Of a stretch of 64,000 nt of DNA, positions 11,001 to 23,400 are shown piece after piece; within the stretch, counting starts at the first letter, position 1; each line of letters starts with the position of its first letter. The stretch spans positions 2,333,407-2,397,406 of the forward strand of contig CAJINV010000012.1 of the NCBI GenBank assembly GCA_905178155.1, written 5' to 3'. The stretch comes from Amoebophrya sp. A120 (lineage: Eukaryota; Sar; Dinophyceae; Syndiniales; Amoebophryaceae). The notes beneath the pieces are model-generated. The model made no database searches. It saw only the letters and a program-made list of their open reading frames with translations, and was not told where the DNA came from. A program made the position numbers and the translations under genes.

Positions 11001-12519
11001 ACGAGGGGAGCAGGTGACGCATTTTGACTTTCCACGCCTCCAAACCTTCGGGCGTCAGTAAATTGCCCGCTTCCATGTAGTGGTATCGCGGGACGACGAC
11101 CTTTTTATTATCGTCTTCAAGATCATACTCGGCATTTGGATTTGCGGCTTCTTCTAGAAATTTGCGCAACTGCTCTTCCTCAGCGGCGGTCAGAGGTGAG
11201 CCAGGTTTCTCATGAATACTAGTAAACTCATGACGGAGACCGGGCGGCTTTTCTATTTCGCACCACGACGACCTCGTATGACTAGGATCTGCCGCGGCGT
11301 CGTCCGTCGTGCTCGAGCGTTGTCCCGGAGCGGGAAGACTACTGTTAATACTACCCGAAGCGGTACTAGAACTAGAGCCTCCGGCGCAGCTACCCGCAGG
11401 ATTGATATTGCCCGGCGGCGGAGCAGCCGCTCCCGCGGCCCCTGGTGCGGTAACAGCAGTACTCGTCCCGCGATGGGAACAAGGTTTGTTTAGAAATCCA
11501 CGTGCAAAGCCAGGGACCTCCGGGAATGAAGATGAGGTAGAACCACGACGACCCCTGCTGCCCTTACTCGTGCTTCTTGCAGTGGGCGACGTGGCGGTGC
11601 CAGTTCGTGGGGCAACATGCTTCTTTGTTCCAGGATCGTCGTCTGATCGGGTGGGTGTACTGGGGACAGGCCCAGTTGCAAAATGAAATTGTTCAGGAAT
11701 AGTGTTAGTGGGTGGGAGAGGGTTAGCCACAAACTGTTTCAGCACCCGTTCCCAGTCCTCCTCGCCACGAGAACGACGACCTTCAGGTTGTTGTTGTACT
11801 TGTGCCTTCAGCCAGTCCTTGTGGTCTGTCTCCGATCCGCGTGGTTCGGAGGCGGCAAGACTAGTTCTACTATCCGAAGCGGCACTAGAGCCTCCGGCGC
11901 AGGAGCTTCTACCCGCAGGATCAATATTGCCCGGCGGAGCCCCAGGAGCCCCCGTCCCTGGTTGTAAGGTAACAGCAGTACTTGTACTTGCGCGACGGGA
12001 AGCAGTTTTCGGTTCCTTTAGTAGAAATCCACGCGCAAGCCCGGTCTTTTGTCCTTCTGGTCGTGCGGCCTGGGCGAAGAGCAACAGTCCAAGTCCTCCT
12101 GCTCCTCCGTCTGCGCCCCGAGTCACCTGAAGATGGTGATCTTCACGCAGAAGTTGTCCCAAGAACACGTCAGACAAACTTCTGAAGTTGCCTACTTCCC
12201 GTTCCCGCACGAGGACCAGGAGGCTGCTCAGCAAAAGCAGGAGTGCAGGAGAAAGTAGAGCGGAATAAGAACAACCCAGGCCCGTCTTCATGTTGCGGGA
12301 CCCCGACCACGAGGGCGACAGCCGCGCTGCATTTTTGTTTTTGGTGGTGACAACTTGCCGGGGTTCTACTTGTTGTACTTGCTCACGAACTGCTGACGCT
12401 GGCGAGACGACCACGACGCGATTAGTAATTCCGCCGTTGCCGATCATGCTGTCTTGATGAGGCCCACACGAGGGCGAGGACGAGACACGGACGGCGCGCG
12501 ACATGTTCTTGCCTGGCAT
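8093..12519 (-). CDS. Large low-complexity protein with signal anchor, unknown function
   Basis: Two exons, about 1,426 codons. ATG at 12519 (MPGKNMSRAV). Exon 1 runs to the family A introner at 9210-9351; joining at the GACC repeat gives QAT|TVFF in frame, and exon 2 continues to 8093. A hydrophobic stretch (SALLSPALLLLLSSLLVLV) near residue 85 suggests a signal anchor or secreted protein. Most of exon 1 is Ser/Thr/Arg/Pro/Gly-rich, with recurring SPTARSTSKG blocks, including three tandem copies of a 15-residue unit. Residues from about 800 on look globular (TWIRRLYQVSKNFAGFFQNK), and exon 2 contains beta-rich text such as SISSYILVVSFTGGLS. No known domain recognised. Confidence 0.75.
9210..9351. 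mobile_element. Introner, family A (orientation 2)
   Basis: 142 bp with ends TATCCTGTGCAAAAG and CTTTTGCAGTTCATAT. Direct repeat GGTC/GACC. Sole intron of the 8093-12519 gene; removal joins QAT|TVFF. Confidence 0.9.
10397..10533. repeat. Three tandem 45-bp units inside coding sequence
   Basis: Three near-identical 45-bp copies encode the 15-residue unit TTSSPTARSTSKGRR in the 8093-12519 gene. Looser copies of the same peptide occur around 10905 and 11570, which suggests ongoing expansion by replication slippage or unequal exchange. Confidence 0.95.
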
Positions 12520-14479
12520 TGTAACAAATCTTCTGAAAAATTTCTTTACTATAAAGTCAAACTTCTTGTTGGTATGTTGGGAAGTACTTAATATGTAAAA
12601 GTTGCTTTTTTGGTTCAGCGTGTGATTCTAGTTGAGTTTAGCGTCCCTGTGGGGCGAAGAGCTTTTGCTTTCTTCAACTTGGTGTAGTACTTGATGCTTC
12701 AGAAGGAGATGAAGCCCTTTTTTTGCGTTGAATTCTTAAGTGACCAAAATGTATTTTTCTCTAAAGGGAAAAACACGAAAGCAGAGAAAAACTATATAGA
12801 AGAATTGGAGAGAGCAAGATGGAAAGAACGAAGAGCTCGAAGTAAGTCTTGGGGTAATTTTTAAAGTAGAACTCGAAGTAGCAAACAAACCAATTGATTC
12901 AGTTGCTGCTAGAGATTGTTTTTTGATGAAGTTCCTCTAACTTCCATCCGAAATTGCTTTTTTCCTCTAGATGATGCAAACGAAAAGTAGAAAGTGGTGG
13001 TTGTCTTCACAGGGGCAAAACGAAGACGAACAGATGAAATCAGGAATTTTATAAAAAGGCTCTTTTTAATACTAATAGATGCTGTTCAGATTTCCTTTTC
13101 TCCAGAACTGTGAGGAGCAACTGTTCCTGCGTAGTTTTTTTAGAAGTAGAAAATATAGTCCTCACGGACGTCGTGGACTATTTTCCGGAAAGTCTTCCAA
13201 TGTTAAACCGAGCTTGTTTCGATGCACCGTCAACGTTTCATCCGCACTTGTGAGGCTCCGATTTCCAGCCGTCGAATGATGCGGTAAAAACTATAACTTC
13301 TTCATTTTGGCATTGTCGCTTGAAGATCCTCGTCGTGTGATCATTTTTTTGTTGAGCCGATCCACCGATGATCTTTCTGCTGAAATAACTTCATAAGCAG
13401 TAGATCCTACCTTTATTTAGTTCGTCCGTTGATCAATTGGTAGCGAGAACAAACACACAACTTTGATCATCTGCTGATGCCCAAAATTTAACATTTTGAT
13501 CTATACCTCCACAATAGTCACCGAGTGGTCTTTATGAGTAAATGCATCAACATGTCTCGTCCTACTACCAGCTTGCTTACACACGCCACGCGACCGACCA
13601 CTCGGAGGACCGAAGTTTATCAATTTATGAAGGAGGAGGAGGACCGTAAAAAGAACCGGATCTACTCGGAGCCTCAAAAATTATTGCAGGGTTGTATGAT
13701 CATCACGCGTGCTGGTTCAAGATCAAATGAAGACAGGAGTTCATGCCTGAAACAAATCGCAGCCGCGGCCAGAGTTCTTGAGCATTAGGATTAGTTGTCT
13801 CTGCTGCTGCGGTCCACCTCGCGCAAGAACATTATTTATCACAGCAGCCTGCCCTCCAACAAAGAAAGCACACGGTCGTGCCATCAAATTGAGCGTGCTT
13901 GTGAGCAATAGCAACTGTAGGTGCCTACTTACATCAACCACAAAAAGAAACAATTTTGCTCTTTTCAACTGAATCTTACAACATCTTTGAGCAGGTAGAA
14001 TGCGTGCATTAGTGGCGGGTAGAAGTGCCTCCTGATTTTTATCGACATGGGCGTTTCTTGATAAGGGCCGTAATTCTAGATTTTCATCAATAGGCGGGTA
14101 GGAGTAGTTTTCCATCATGTACAGATATCAATCACGACATCGCGGGAGGCAGGCCGCGCAGGATCCGTGGTTACTAGCGTCAAAAATAATAAATAGTAAG
14201 CAGGGTAGGGGAGCTACTCGAACCTGCTTCGTTATTGGTCAATGAGAATATTCGTACATCTACTGTGATCATCTATTTCCACCAGGAATCTATCTCTAAC
14301 ACCAACATGGTGAGTCAGAAACGTTCCGAATCATACACAAGAAAAAGTATTTATGTTATTGATTCATCGTAGGCAAATACCGAAGTATAGAAGATTTTCA
14401 TTCTCTCTCAGAGTTAATAGTTGTTTTAGATGTCCAACACGAAGGAACTTGTCCATTCGAGTAATTCCACCCACGACCT
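12520..14479. other. Intergenic, no gene seen
   Basis: Nearly 2 kb between the start of the 8093-12519 gene and the inferred stop of the carboxypeptidase gene. The ORFs present (for example 13741-14118, minus) lack conserved features and overlap ORFs on the other strand. No introner end was seen here, which fits non-coding DNA. Confidence 0.5.
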
Positions 14480-17400
14480 TTATGGATTTTTGCGCATCAT
14501 TCGGGCCAGTGGTGAGATGCTTGGCGTGCTGGAGTTGTTGTTTCCGCCCAGTTATGAACTGCAAAAGTATCGTACTCGTACGAATGCATGACAAATTTCC
14601 TCAGCATGACAAATAAAATTTGTAATGCAGATTTGCCTTGGGAACAACATTTGTAATGCAACACTTGCATTTACACGAGTAGGATACTTTTGCACAGGAT
14701 ACCAGTAGACTCGTTGTCGAAAAGGAACTGTTGTAGCTATTGTTGTACTGTTCTGTGCAAAAGTATCGTACTCGTAGTAATTGGGGTCATGCATTACAAA
14801 TCTTTTTCATAAGGTAAATCCGCATTAGAAATTTTATTTCTCATGCTGCGGGAATTTGTCATGCATCTATACGAGTACGATACTTTTGCAATTCATATGT
14901 ACTGCACCCTCTTTCCCCGTGCCACCCTCCTGGGCCGCAGATTCACCTCCGCCATTTTTTCGATGCGTTTCAAATACCCGTGCAGGTCGTCCAGAAAGTG
15001 CGGGCGCACCAGCGGGTTTTTCAGCACTCGCTCGTCGCCGTCGTAATAATCGTTCAAATCAAACGCGGGATCATTCGGGTTGATCCTCGCTTTCTTCAGG
15101 ATGGCGTCGCGGATGAGCAACTTCCCGGCATGCATTACATCAAACTCGATTTCGTGCCGCCGGCGCAGGATTTCGATGGCACCCTCGAAGTAGCACTGGT
15201 CTTTCGCGCACGACTCGTACAACACGTCGGGTGGATGCGTGACTGGCTCGGACTTCGGCTCGAGGTAATGAGTATCCTGTGCAAATGTATCGCACTCGTA
15301 GTGATCGCAGTTATGCATTAAAAATTTCTTTCTCAAGTTAAATCCGCAATACAAATTTTATTTCTCATGAGGAAGTTTATCATGCAATTTATACTAGTAC
15401 GATGCTTTTGCAATGCATAATGAGGCTCCTTTCCCTTTTTCTTGGCGCCGGGCCCTCCTGCTGCGCCACTCGTCCCACTAGAATTATTTGCGCCAAAGTT
15501 GCCCCCCGGCTGCTGAAAGGGAGCAGCGGTCGTGTAGACGGAGTTGGTGTCTTTCCCCGAAGTGGTAATGGCCCCCGCACCGTAGGGATTGGAGGTCGCA
15601 CCACTCGCCGTGCCTTGCGGCAGGCTGAACCGGCCCGCCAGCGCCGTGCTGTTGTTCCACTTGGGCAGGTCCTTGTTGTTTTTTTCGCGCAATTTGTTGT
15701 CCCATTCCTCCCTTTATGCCATGAAAATTAACCAACCCCATCCAGTCTTTGCATAACATTAACAAGCACGGAACTTGCTACATGTTTTGCATGACAAATT
15801 GGATCAGGATGGTTAATTTTCAGGGAATACCCTTTCCAGTTCCTCCATGGCGAGCAGGGCGGCTTTCCGCTTCCTTGCAGTCACCGCAATGCAGCCGCGC
15901 TTCGCCCGCACGCAGTCGCGCCACCGCAGGTCCGGGTCCGCGGTGTAACGTTTCAAGTGATTGAACAATTCGACAAACGAGAGTCGCTCGCTCATGCACA
16001 CGCAGTAGTAGACGTACGCTGGTTGCCACAGGAGCTTATCCTTGTAGAACTGGTGCGTGTTCAGCGCCGCTAAACCCTCTTCGGAACGTATCCTGAGTAA
16101 AAACGTACCCACGCCAGAGTTGTAATGCAGATTTGCAAAGACAGAAAGACTTGTAATGCGCATCCCCATGAGAGCCATTTCTAATCGTGTTTTGGAATTT
16201 GTGATGCTGTGAACAGGATGAGCAGATGAATCTGTGATGCGGCTGCACTTGCTAACCTGCACTACACTGCAGAGTGTAACTTGTCATGCGTGACTCACAA
16301 AGCCCCTAGGTTTGTGTTGCAAAATCCCCATCCTGACTCTGGTGTGGGTACGTTTTTACTCAGGATAGAACGCAGCCGCTCCCGCGCGGTTGCGGATCGC
16401 TTGTGGAAGTTGAATTTGGTCGTCAAGTCAAGCACCCTATGCATTGCAAAAGTATCGCACTAGTATAAACTGCAATACAAATTGGCTCAGCATTACAAAT
16501 CAAATTTGTAATGCGGATTTCCCTTAACACCTAGATTTGTAATGCATAATTGCAATTAGTACGAGCACGATGCTTTTGCACTGAATACACCCCGTGCTGC
16601 GACAAAATGCTGGAGAACGACCTCGACAGCTCCCGCTTCCGGTTGTTGATTCCATACACTGCGGCGTGTAACGGGTTGAAAATGTTGTTGTTGTTGTGCG
16701 ATGAATAATTTTGATGACCTGTGCTTGTTGTGATGTTCGTATTCAATTGTTTCGTCCTTTCCTCTTCTCGACCCTCTGGGGACAAGCTGCGTGGCGTGAC
16801 CGAGTAGTCTTTCGTGTTCTCCACGGGGCTGCTACTGTTCGAAATGCGTGCCTGCTTCGCCTTCAGGATCGACTCCTCTGCCGACCTCTGGAGCTCGTCA
16901 ATCGGGGACGTTTTCTTGTTGGCCACGTGTTCTTTCGAGTTCTGCTTCGCACTAGTCGACGAGGACGCGGAACTTGACGGCACAACCTCGGGGTACGCCA
17001 CGATTGACGTGCCCAGGTTCAGAATCTTACTCGTCAGCCGCTGATGCGGTTTCATCGAGGACGCAGTATTGTCGTGGCTGTCCTTGTATGCACTGCAAAA
17101 GCATCGTACTAGTATAAATTGCATCACAAATTAGCTCAGCATGAAAAATTGAATTTGTCATGCTAAATTACCTAAGAAACCAGATTTGTCATGCTAGTCT
17201 GGCATTTATACGAGTGCGATACTTTTGCGCAGGATAGTACCTTGTTGTCTTTACTAGCACCTACCTCCGCGGAGCTACTCGAGGAACTACTGGAGCTGGA
17301 ATTCACACGCGTGGTGGAGGACGCGTTGCAGGCTTTCTCCGTTGTGTCTTCCAAAATTTCCGGTCCGTTTTGGTGCTGATCTGTGTAGTTGTTGTCTCTG

Positions 17401-20400
17401 CGAAAGAAAACGTCATTGTTAGTAGTAGAGTTTCCACAACCACCCGCACCCCCACCACCTCCCGGAGCTGCGTAGTTGCTGAGTGACGTCATGCCCGACG
17501 CAGCTCCCGCTCCACCGCCCGGACTGTTGTTGCCGGAGGCGGATGGTGCACCAGAATTTTGGTTGTTCTTCTCGTGCGAAAACCAGTTGGCGCCGACCTT
17601 CTGCTCAAGACTATAGGTGTCCGCGTTTTGCCACTCCAGTAAGGGGGTCTGGAGTCGCTCGTGCACGTAGTTCAACAGTCGCAGCCTATCAAAAGGAAAA
17701 ATCCGCCCTCCCCAACATACCAAACCTGAGATTTGTGTAGCATGATTTGTGGCCACAAATCCTTTTGTCATGCTAGAGGGGAAGAGATGCGTACTGTAGT
17801 GCTGGCGGGCGCAGGCAAGGCTAGCTGCTTCAGCATGACAGAGAGCAACTGGAAACGGAAAACAGCTTGACAACTCTCCTACGAACGAGGGGGCAACTGC
17901 GTCTCTTGGCCTTCTAGCAACACAAGTCGATTTGTGTACTCGAATACAGCAACACAAATTTCCTTTTCAATATGGGGAGGGGGGATTTTTCCGCACAATA
18001 CAGCCGGTCGCGATTCGTGATCAAGTGTCGCCACTGCCGGTCAGTGGTCATCAGCTCCACGGAAGGGGGCCAACAGGGCTCCTCCATGATCTCCGAATTT
18101 ACGCCGCGCGTGCAGTGGGTACCTGAGAGTAGGTGAAGAGTCGGTGATTTTTTATTGGTATTCTAATTATCTCTTAACATGCAAATAAACCAACACGCCC
18201 TGTAAGTGTATTAATCATGCAGAAATAATGAATCTAAATACGATGACTGCGCCGAGGTTTGACTTTGAGTGTGCTTCTGCTTTCAATCAATCTGTGGAAA
18301 AATAACCGCAAAAAAAATCTTCTCGGTGGAGAACTATAAATATACCAATCTCATGGTCCAGAATGCTGATAAACCGCTCCAGTCGGTAGACCTTGAAGTC
18401 GCTGTGCAGCGCCATGGTTTTGGTTTGCTTCGAGTAGCTACACACCAATTTCTGCTTCGGAAAGACGATGCGGATCATGTGGTCTAGGCTGTGCTTCTGC
18501 AGGTACCCAACGGCAACGTCAATGATTTTGTTGCGCAGCATCTCCTCACTGGTCACGCGCGTCAGTCTTTCCAACTTCAGAGCCTCGCTATCCTGTGCAA
18601 AAGTATCGTACTCGTGCAAATGCAAGTCTTCGTTCGTTGTGGATCGGCTCTGCCGACCGGGTAACCCATCGCCTCACATACAAATGACCGACATAGGCGA
18701 ACCCCGGGAAGTCTTGCATTACAAATCTTGTGTCCAAGGCAAATCTGCATTACAAATTTTATTTCTAACGCTGAGAAAATTTGTAATGCATTTATACGAG
18801 TACGATACTTTTGCAGTTCATACTCGCTTCCCTCGCCCAATTCTTCCTCCAATTGGAAAACCTCCTTGCCGGTGCGCATACTGATTTTCAGCACGTCACA
18901 GAACCGCTTCCCGAAGATTTCGTCGGCATACGACGGCTTCTTGTTTCTATTTGTACTATTCTGCGGGTCTACCGTGGTTGATAAGGCTCCCGCTAGTTGT
19001 AGTTCCGTGTTGTAGTGGTTGCTATTGCTAAAATTATTGTTCGTGTTAGAAGCCATCATGTTCTGATTCACCGATTGAAGATACCGTTGCCCCGCGTTGT
19101 TCTGTTGTATCAAATCGGTTTCCGACAAGTTACAAATTTCGTCCTTGTAAAAGGCTCGCAGGATAATCGGGTCCTCGGGTGTCAACCGGTCCTCGTACTC
19201 CTGCTTTTGCTGTTCTAACTTTTTCCGCTTCAGCTCCTCTTCCCGCTCCTTCTGCTGGGCTTGCGCGACCGCTTCCCGCATCTCCTTCGCTGTTTGCAGC
19301 GCTTCCTCCGCAAGAAGGAGCTGCTCACTGGGGGGTGTGACCGAGGGGATTATGGGGGACCCATTTTTCGGGGTTGTGGCAGATGAACTACTGGATACAA
19401 GTTGTCTTTGCTGGGAGGCACCTCCACGCGGACCATTTAATATTCCGTTTTGTTGTTGTGCGCCATCACTATTTAAATCCACTTGCAGGTCGGGGTGCTG
19501 CTTGGTGACAAAATTAATCAGTGAGCTTTTGTTGATCTTCTTGTTGCCCGCGTCGACAAAGCTCGGGACTGCGCCTGATGTTGATAGTGAACCTTGCTCG
19601 TCCCTACTGGAAGCTGATGCCCTTCTAGACGAAGATTCTTGTCGGGCCGGTACTGTAGAAGTAGTTCCTTGCTGCTGCAGGTTCCTTTCCTGATGATCGA
19701 CAAAAAGTGTCGCAGCCGTATTGAGAAGAAAGCTCCCCCCTCCCCGTATTGGAAAGGCATGTTTCCGAAAATTTACATTGCTGATTTGTGACCACAAATC
19801 AGGTCTGTCTTGCAGGAACACAAATGCAGAGGCATCCGCCCAATTGTGGAAACGATTTGGCATGCTGTTGATCGTAGAGGGTAGCCGTTTGCAATGCTGA
19901 ACAACTAGACCCAAACACTCCTACCTAGGCTGCGGATCTGGCCGCAGTGCCTTACTGCAAGACAAGTCGGATTTGTGTACGCAAATCCAGCATCAGAAAC
20001 TTCGCTTTGACACGTGGAGGGGGGATTTTTTCTTTTGATAAGCCGGGTTAGGATCGTTCACACAAGGGATTAGAGTGTGAAAAGGTTTGTACTCGACGCC
20101 AACGGACGGGGCTTGCACTTCTTTTTGGTCTGGATCTACTGCTACAACTCCGCCACTACTTCCGAGCGACACTACTTCCTGCCTTCTCCGTCTGCTCGAG
20201 GAAGAAGACTCCGGTCTTTTCTGTAATTTTGAAGACGACGCGGTCGAGGCGGTACTGCTGCTACTCCCCGGCGGCCTCGTGGCTGTGTTTGATGTTCCAT
20301 TTTCAGCATTCGACGCAGCTCCAGCGTGGTCAGCTCCTGCCCCATCTTTGGTACTACTATTCGGAGGTTGCTGGTGCATCATAAATGGGAACAGATCTCC

Positions 20401-23400
20401 TGCTCCAGCGGATGACTTTTGTTTCTTTTTCTTCGAGGAACTCTGCGTTGTTCCAGACGCAGAAGACGTCCCGGATTTTTTCTTCAGCTTCTTCTTTTTC
20501 TTGACCCCGGATGAATTATTTACCACCTGTGCAGCTCCCGGTGCCATCTCGTCCCCCGTGAGCAGGCCAGCACTACTATCAAAAGCAAAAATCCCCCCTC
20601 CCCATATCGAAAAGGTATGCTTCCGAAAATTTGTGTTGCTGATTTGAGGTCTCAAATCACATTTGTATTGCAAGAAGACAAGGGCAGAAGCTTCCGCCCC
20701 CCTATGGAAGCGATTTGTCATGCTGTCGGGTCTAAAGGGGAGCCGCTTGCCATGCTGAACAACTAGACGCATACGCCCCTACCTAGCCTGGGGATCTGAC
20801 TGCAATGCTTTCCTGCAATACAAACCTGATTTGTGTACTCAAATCCAGCATCAGAAATTTCCTTTTGATATGGGGAGGGGGGATTTTTCATTTTGATAAC
20901 TACAAGTCGCGGAGCTGCTCGCCGAGGGGGTTCTCCGGTCCAATAGGTTCGTAATGCTGGATATGGATGTGTCAGAGTTGAAATCGACAAAGTTGAAATA
21001 ATTTGTCATGCATAAAATGGATGCCAGTTGGAACCCAGTTTCCAAGTGGCGCATGACAAATTTCGGTGGTCCCTAAATCCAGTTTGTCATGCTGTTTAGG
21101 CAAAGGAGAGCGATTTTCTCATGCTACTTTAGCAGCTCGAGCTGTAACCCCAGACAGGCTTACAATCGGCCTCACTTGCCTGCTCTGCAACACACGTACC
21201 TCGGGTCATGCATTTTATGCATTACAAATTATTTCAACTTTGACGATTTCAGACCTGACGCTTCCATACTGGATGAACTCGCAGCACTGCCGCGTTTCGA
21301 GCCGGCATTGGCGGAACTTTTTTTCTTCATTGTTCCGTCGTTCCCTGTGACCGAATCGGTGGCGGAGCTGGAACCTACATCGGTTTCCAATTCCTCGCAC
21401 GCAGCATTTGTCGTGCAGAATTTCAAGTCCACGTTTTCGACCTGGTTCTTGATGAGTTTCGCGAAGGAAGAGGAACTGGGCTTCGGGGGCTTCGAAGCAG
21501 CTGCAGCTGCGCCTGGTGCAGAACGTGTAGCAGGAGCCGCCACGTCAGGTGCGTTTGCGTTTGCATTTGCATGTCGTATCATTCCGTCGCTATTGATTTC
21601 GCTTTTCAACAACGGTTCTTGCTGCTGTTCGCATTGCTGTTGCTGCGACCCCGACGTTTTGTGAAGTAGGAGGTCATCATGGTCTTCTGGATTACAGTCT
21701 TGCTCCTCTTCGCTCGATGAAGAACTGCTGGAGCTTGCCGTGGGCGTCACCGAGGAGCACGCGATCGGCGCGTGCAAGGGTGCGTGGCTCGGGCGTTGCT
21801 GGACGTGCGCCAACCGCAAGGGTTGCTTGCTAATGTTCAGAAAGCTGTGCGGTGGGTTTTTGTTTCGCAGAGAGCTGGACGACGCGTTATTGGAATTAGT
21901 GCCACCGCCTCCACCTCCAGAAGAACTGTTGTACCCACCTCCGCTGCTGTCGTTGTTGCGATCGTCCGTGTACAGATCTGCCAGCCCGAAGGACCTCCCG
22001 GGGAGGTTTCGTACAATGTCCCGGCCCGCGTTCATGGCTTTGCGGACCGTGGTATGACTGTGCACAACTCCCCCTCTCCCTCATTTGTGTTGCATGAACA
22101 GCAACAGCACAAGCGCCGGCAAAGATGCAGCTTTTGCATGGCAAATTCCTAGAGGATTGTAGTGCTGCTTTGGCTTTCGGAATCTGTCATGCAACCAGTG
22201 CTAACGGGCAAAAGGTAGATTTGGGGTTTTGCATGACAAATGAGGGGGAAAGGGAGTTGCGCCCTTTCATACGTCGTCTCCCTTCTGTGCTCCTTTTCCC
22301 GTTCCCGCTGCTCCATCGGGGGAGAAACGGAGGGCGAAATCGATTTCTCTTTTCCCAAGGCGCCCATGCCGAAATCGTTCGCCACGCCCTGCAGAATCAG
22401 GTTCTTCAGACTTTCCGCCCGCTGGTCAACGATCTGTGGGGGGTTGATCTGCTCCGCTGGGGGCGCAGTGGAGACTAACGGGGTTGCGGAGTTTGGACTG
22501 CCGGAAATGTGCAACTGATGGGGGAGGTTGTGGCTGTTCAAGTTCATCTGGTGATGGGGACGAGAGGAAAGCGAAGGGGACGATGATCCTCTGGATGGAC
22601 GAAGAAGCTCGGCTGCCGTATCCACGGAAACGCAGCCACGCACCCCCATGATCCAACTTGTCATGCAAATCATGCATAAGCTGCAGAGTTTGTGTAGCAA
22701 AAAATGGATGCTGGGGATGGGTGCTTTTTCCTGGATATGCCGGGGGTTCATTCTCCACTTCCTCACCGTCATGTAGCGAAGACGAGCCGTCATCTTCCTC
22801 TTCGGAGTTGTCTCCTGCATCGTTCCTGCTTGACGAGGCAACAACATTTCTTCCTGGCACTGCTCCGCCTCCTTTTGGGGCGATAGAACTTGCAGCAGTA
22901 CCACTACCGCCAGTACTAGTTGTACTGCTTTGTCCTGCCCCAGAAGTTACAGCAGCACCTCCCCCACCCAGCGGCGCCCAACTGCTCAAGTCCGGCTTCA
23001 CGAAAGGAGTACTAGAACTTCCTGTGCCTATCTCATTCGCCTGTGAGACGACCTGGACCACCTGCTTCCTGGATTGCGTTTTGCGCAACAATTCCTGGAT
23101 GTTTAACGCCGGCGCGGTTGGATATCCTGTGCAAAAGTATCGTACTCGTAGAAGTAAGTAATCGCATTTATGCATGACAAATCTCTTTTTCAAGGTAAAT
23201 CAGCATGAGAAATTTCGTTTGTCATGTTGAGCAAATTTGTAATGCGATTACTAGTAGTACGATGCTTTTGCAATTCATATTGGATCATTTTGATCGATTT
23301 CAAACAAGCGCCCGCTCTATCCTGTGCAAAACAAGTATCGCACTCGTATAAAAAATGCATTACAAATTTCCTCAGCATGAGAAATAAAATTTGTAATGCT

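Noticed and set aside
13741-14118. Minus-strand ORF of 125 codons
   Set aside because: No conserved feature, overlapped by an equal-quality plus-strand ORF, and not joinable to the carboxypeptidase gene.
20087-20647. Long plus-strand ORFs antisense to the carboxypeptidase exons
   Set aside because: They are complements of Ser/Lys-rich coding sequence and stop at introners; the minus frame continues correctly across every junction.
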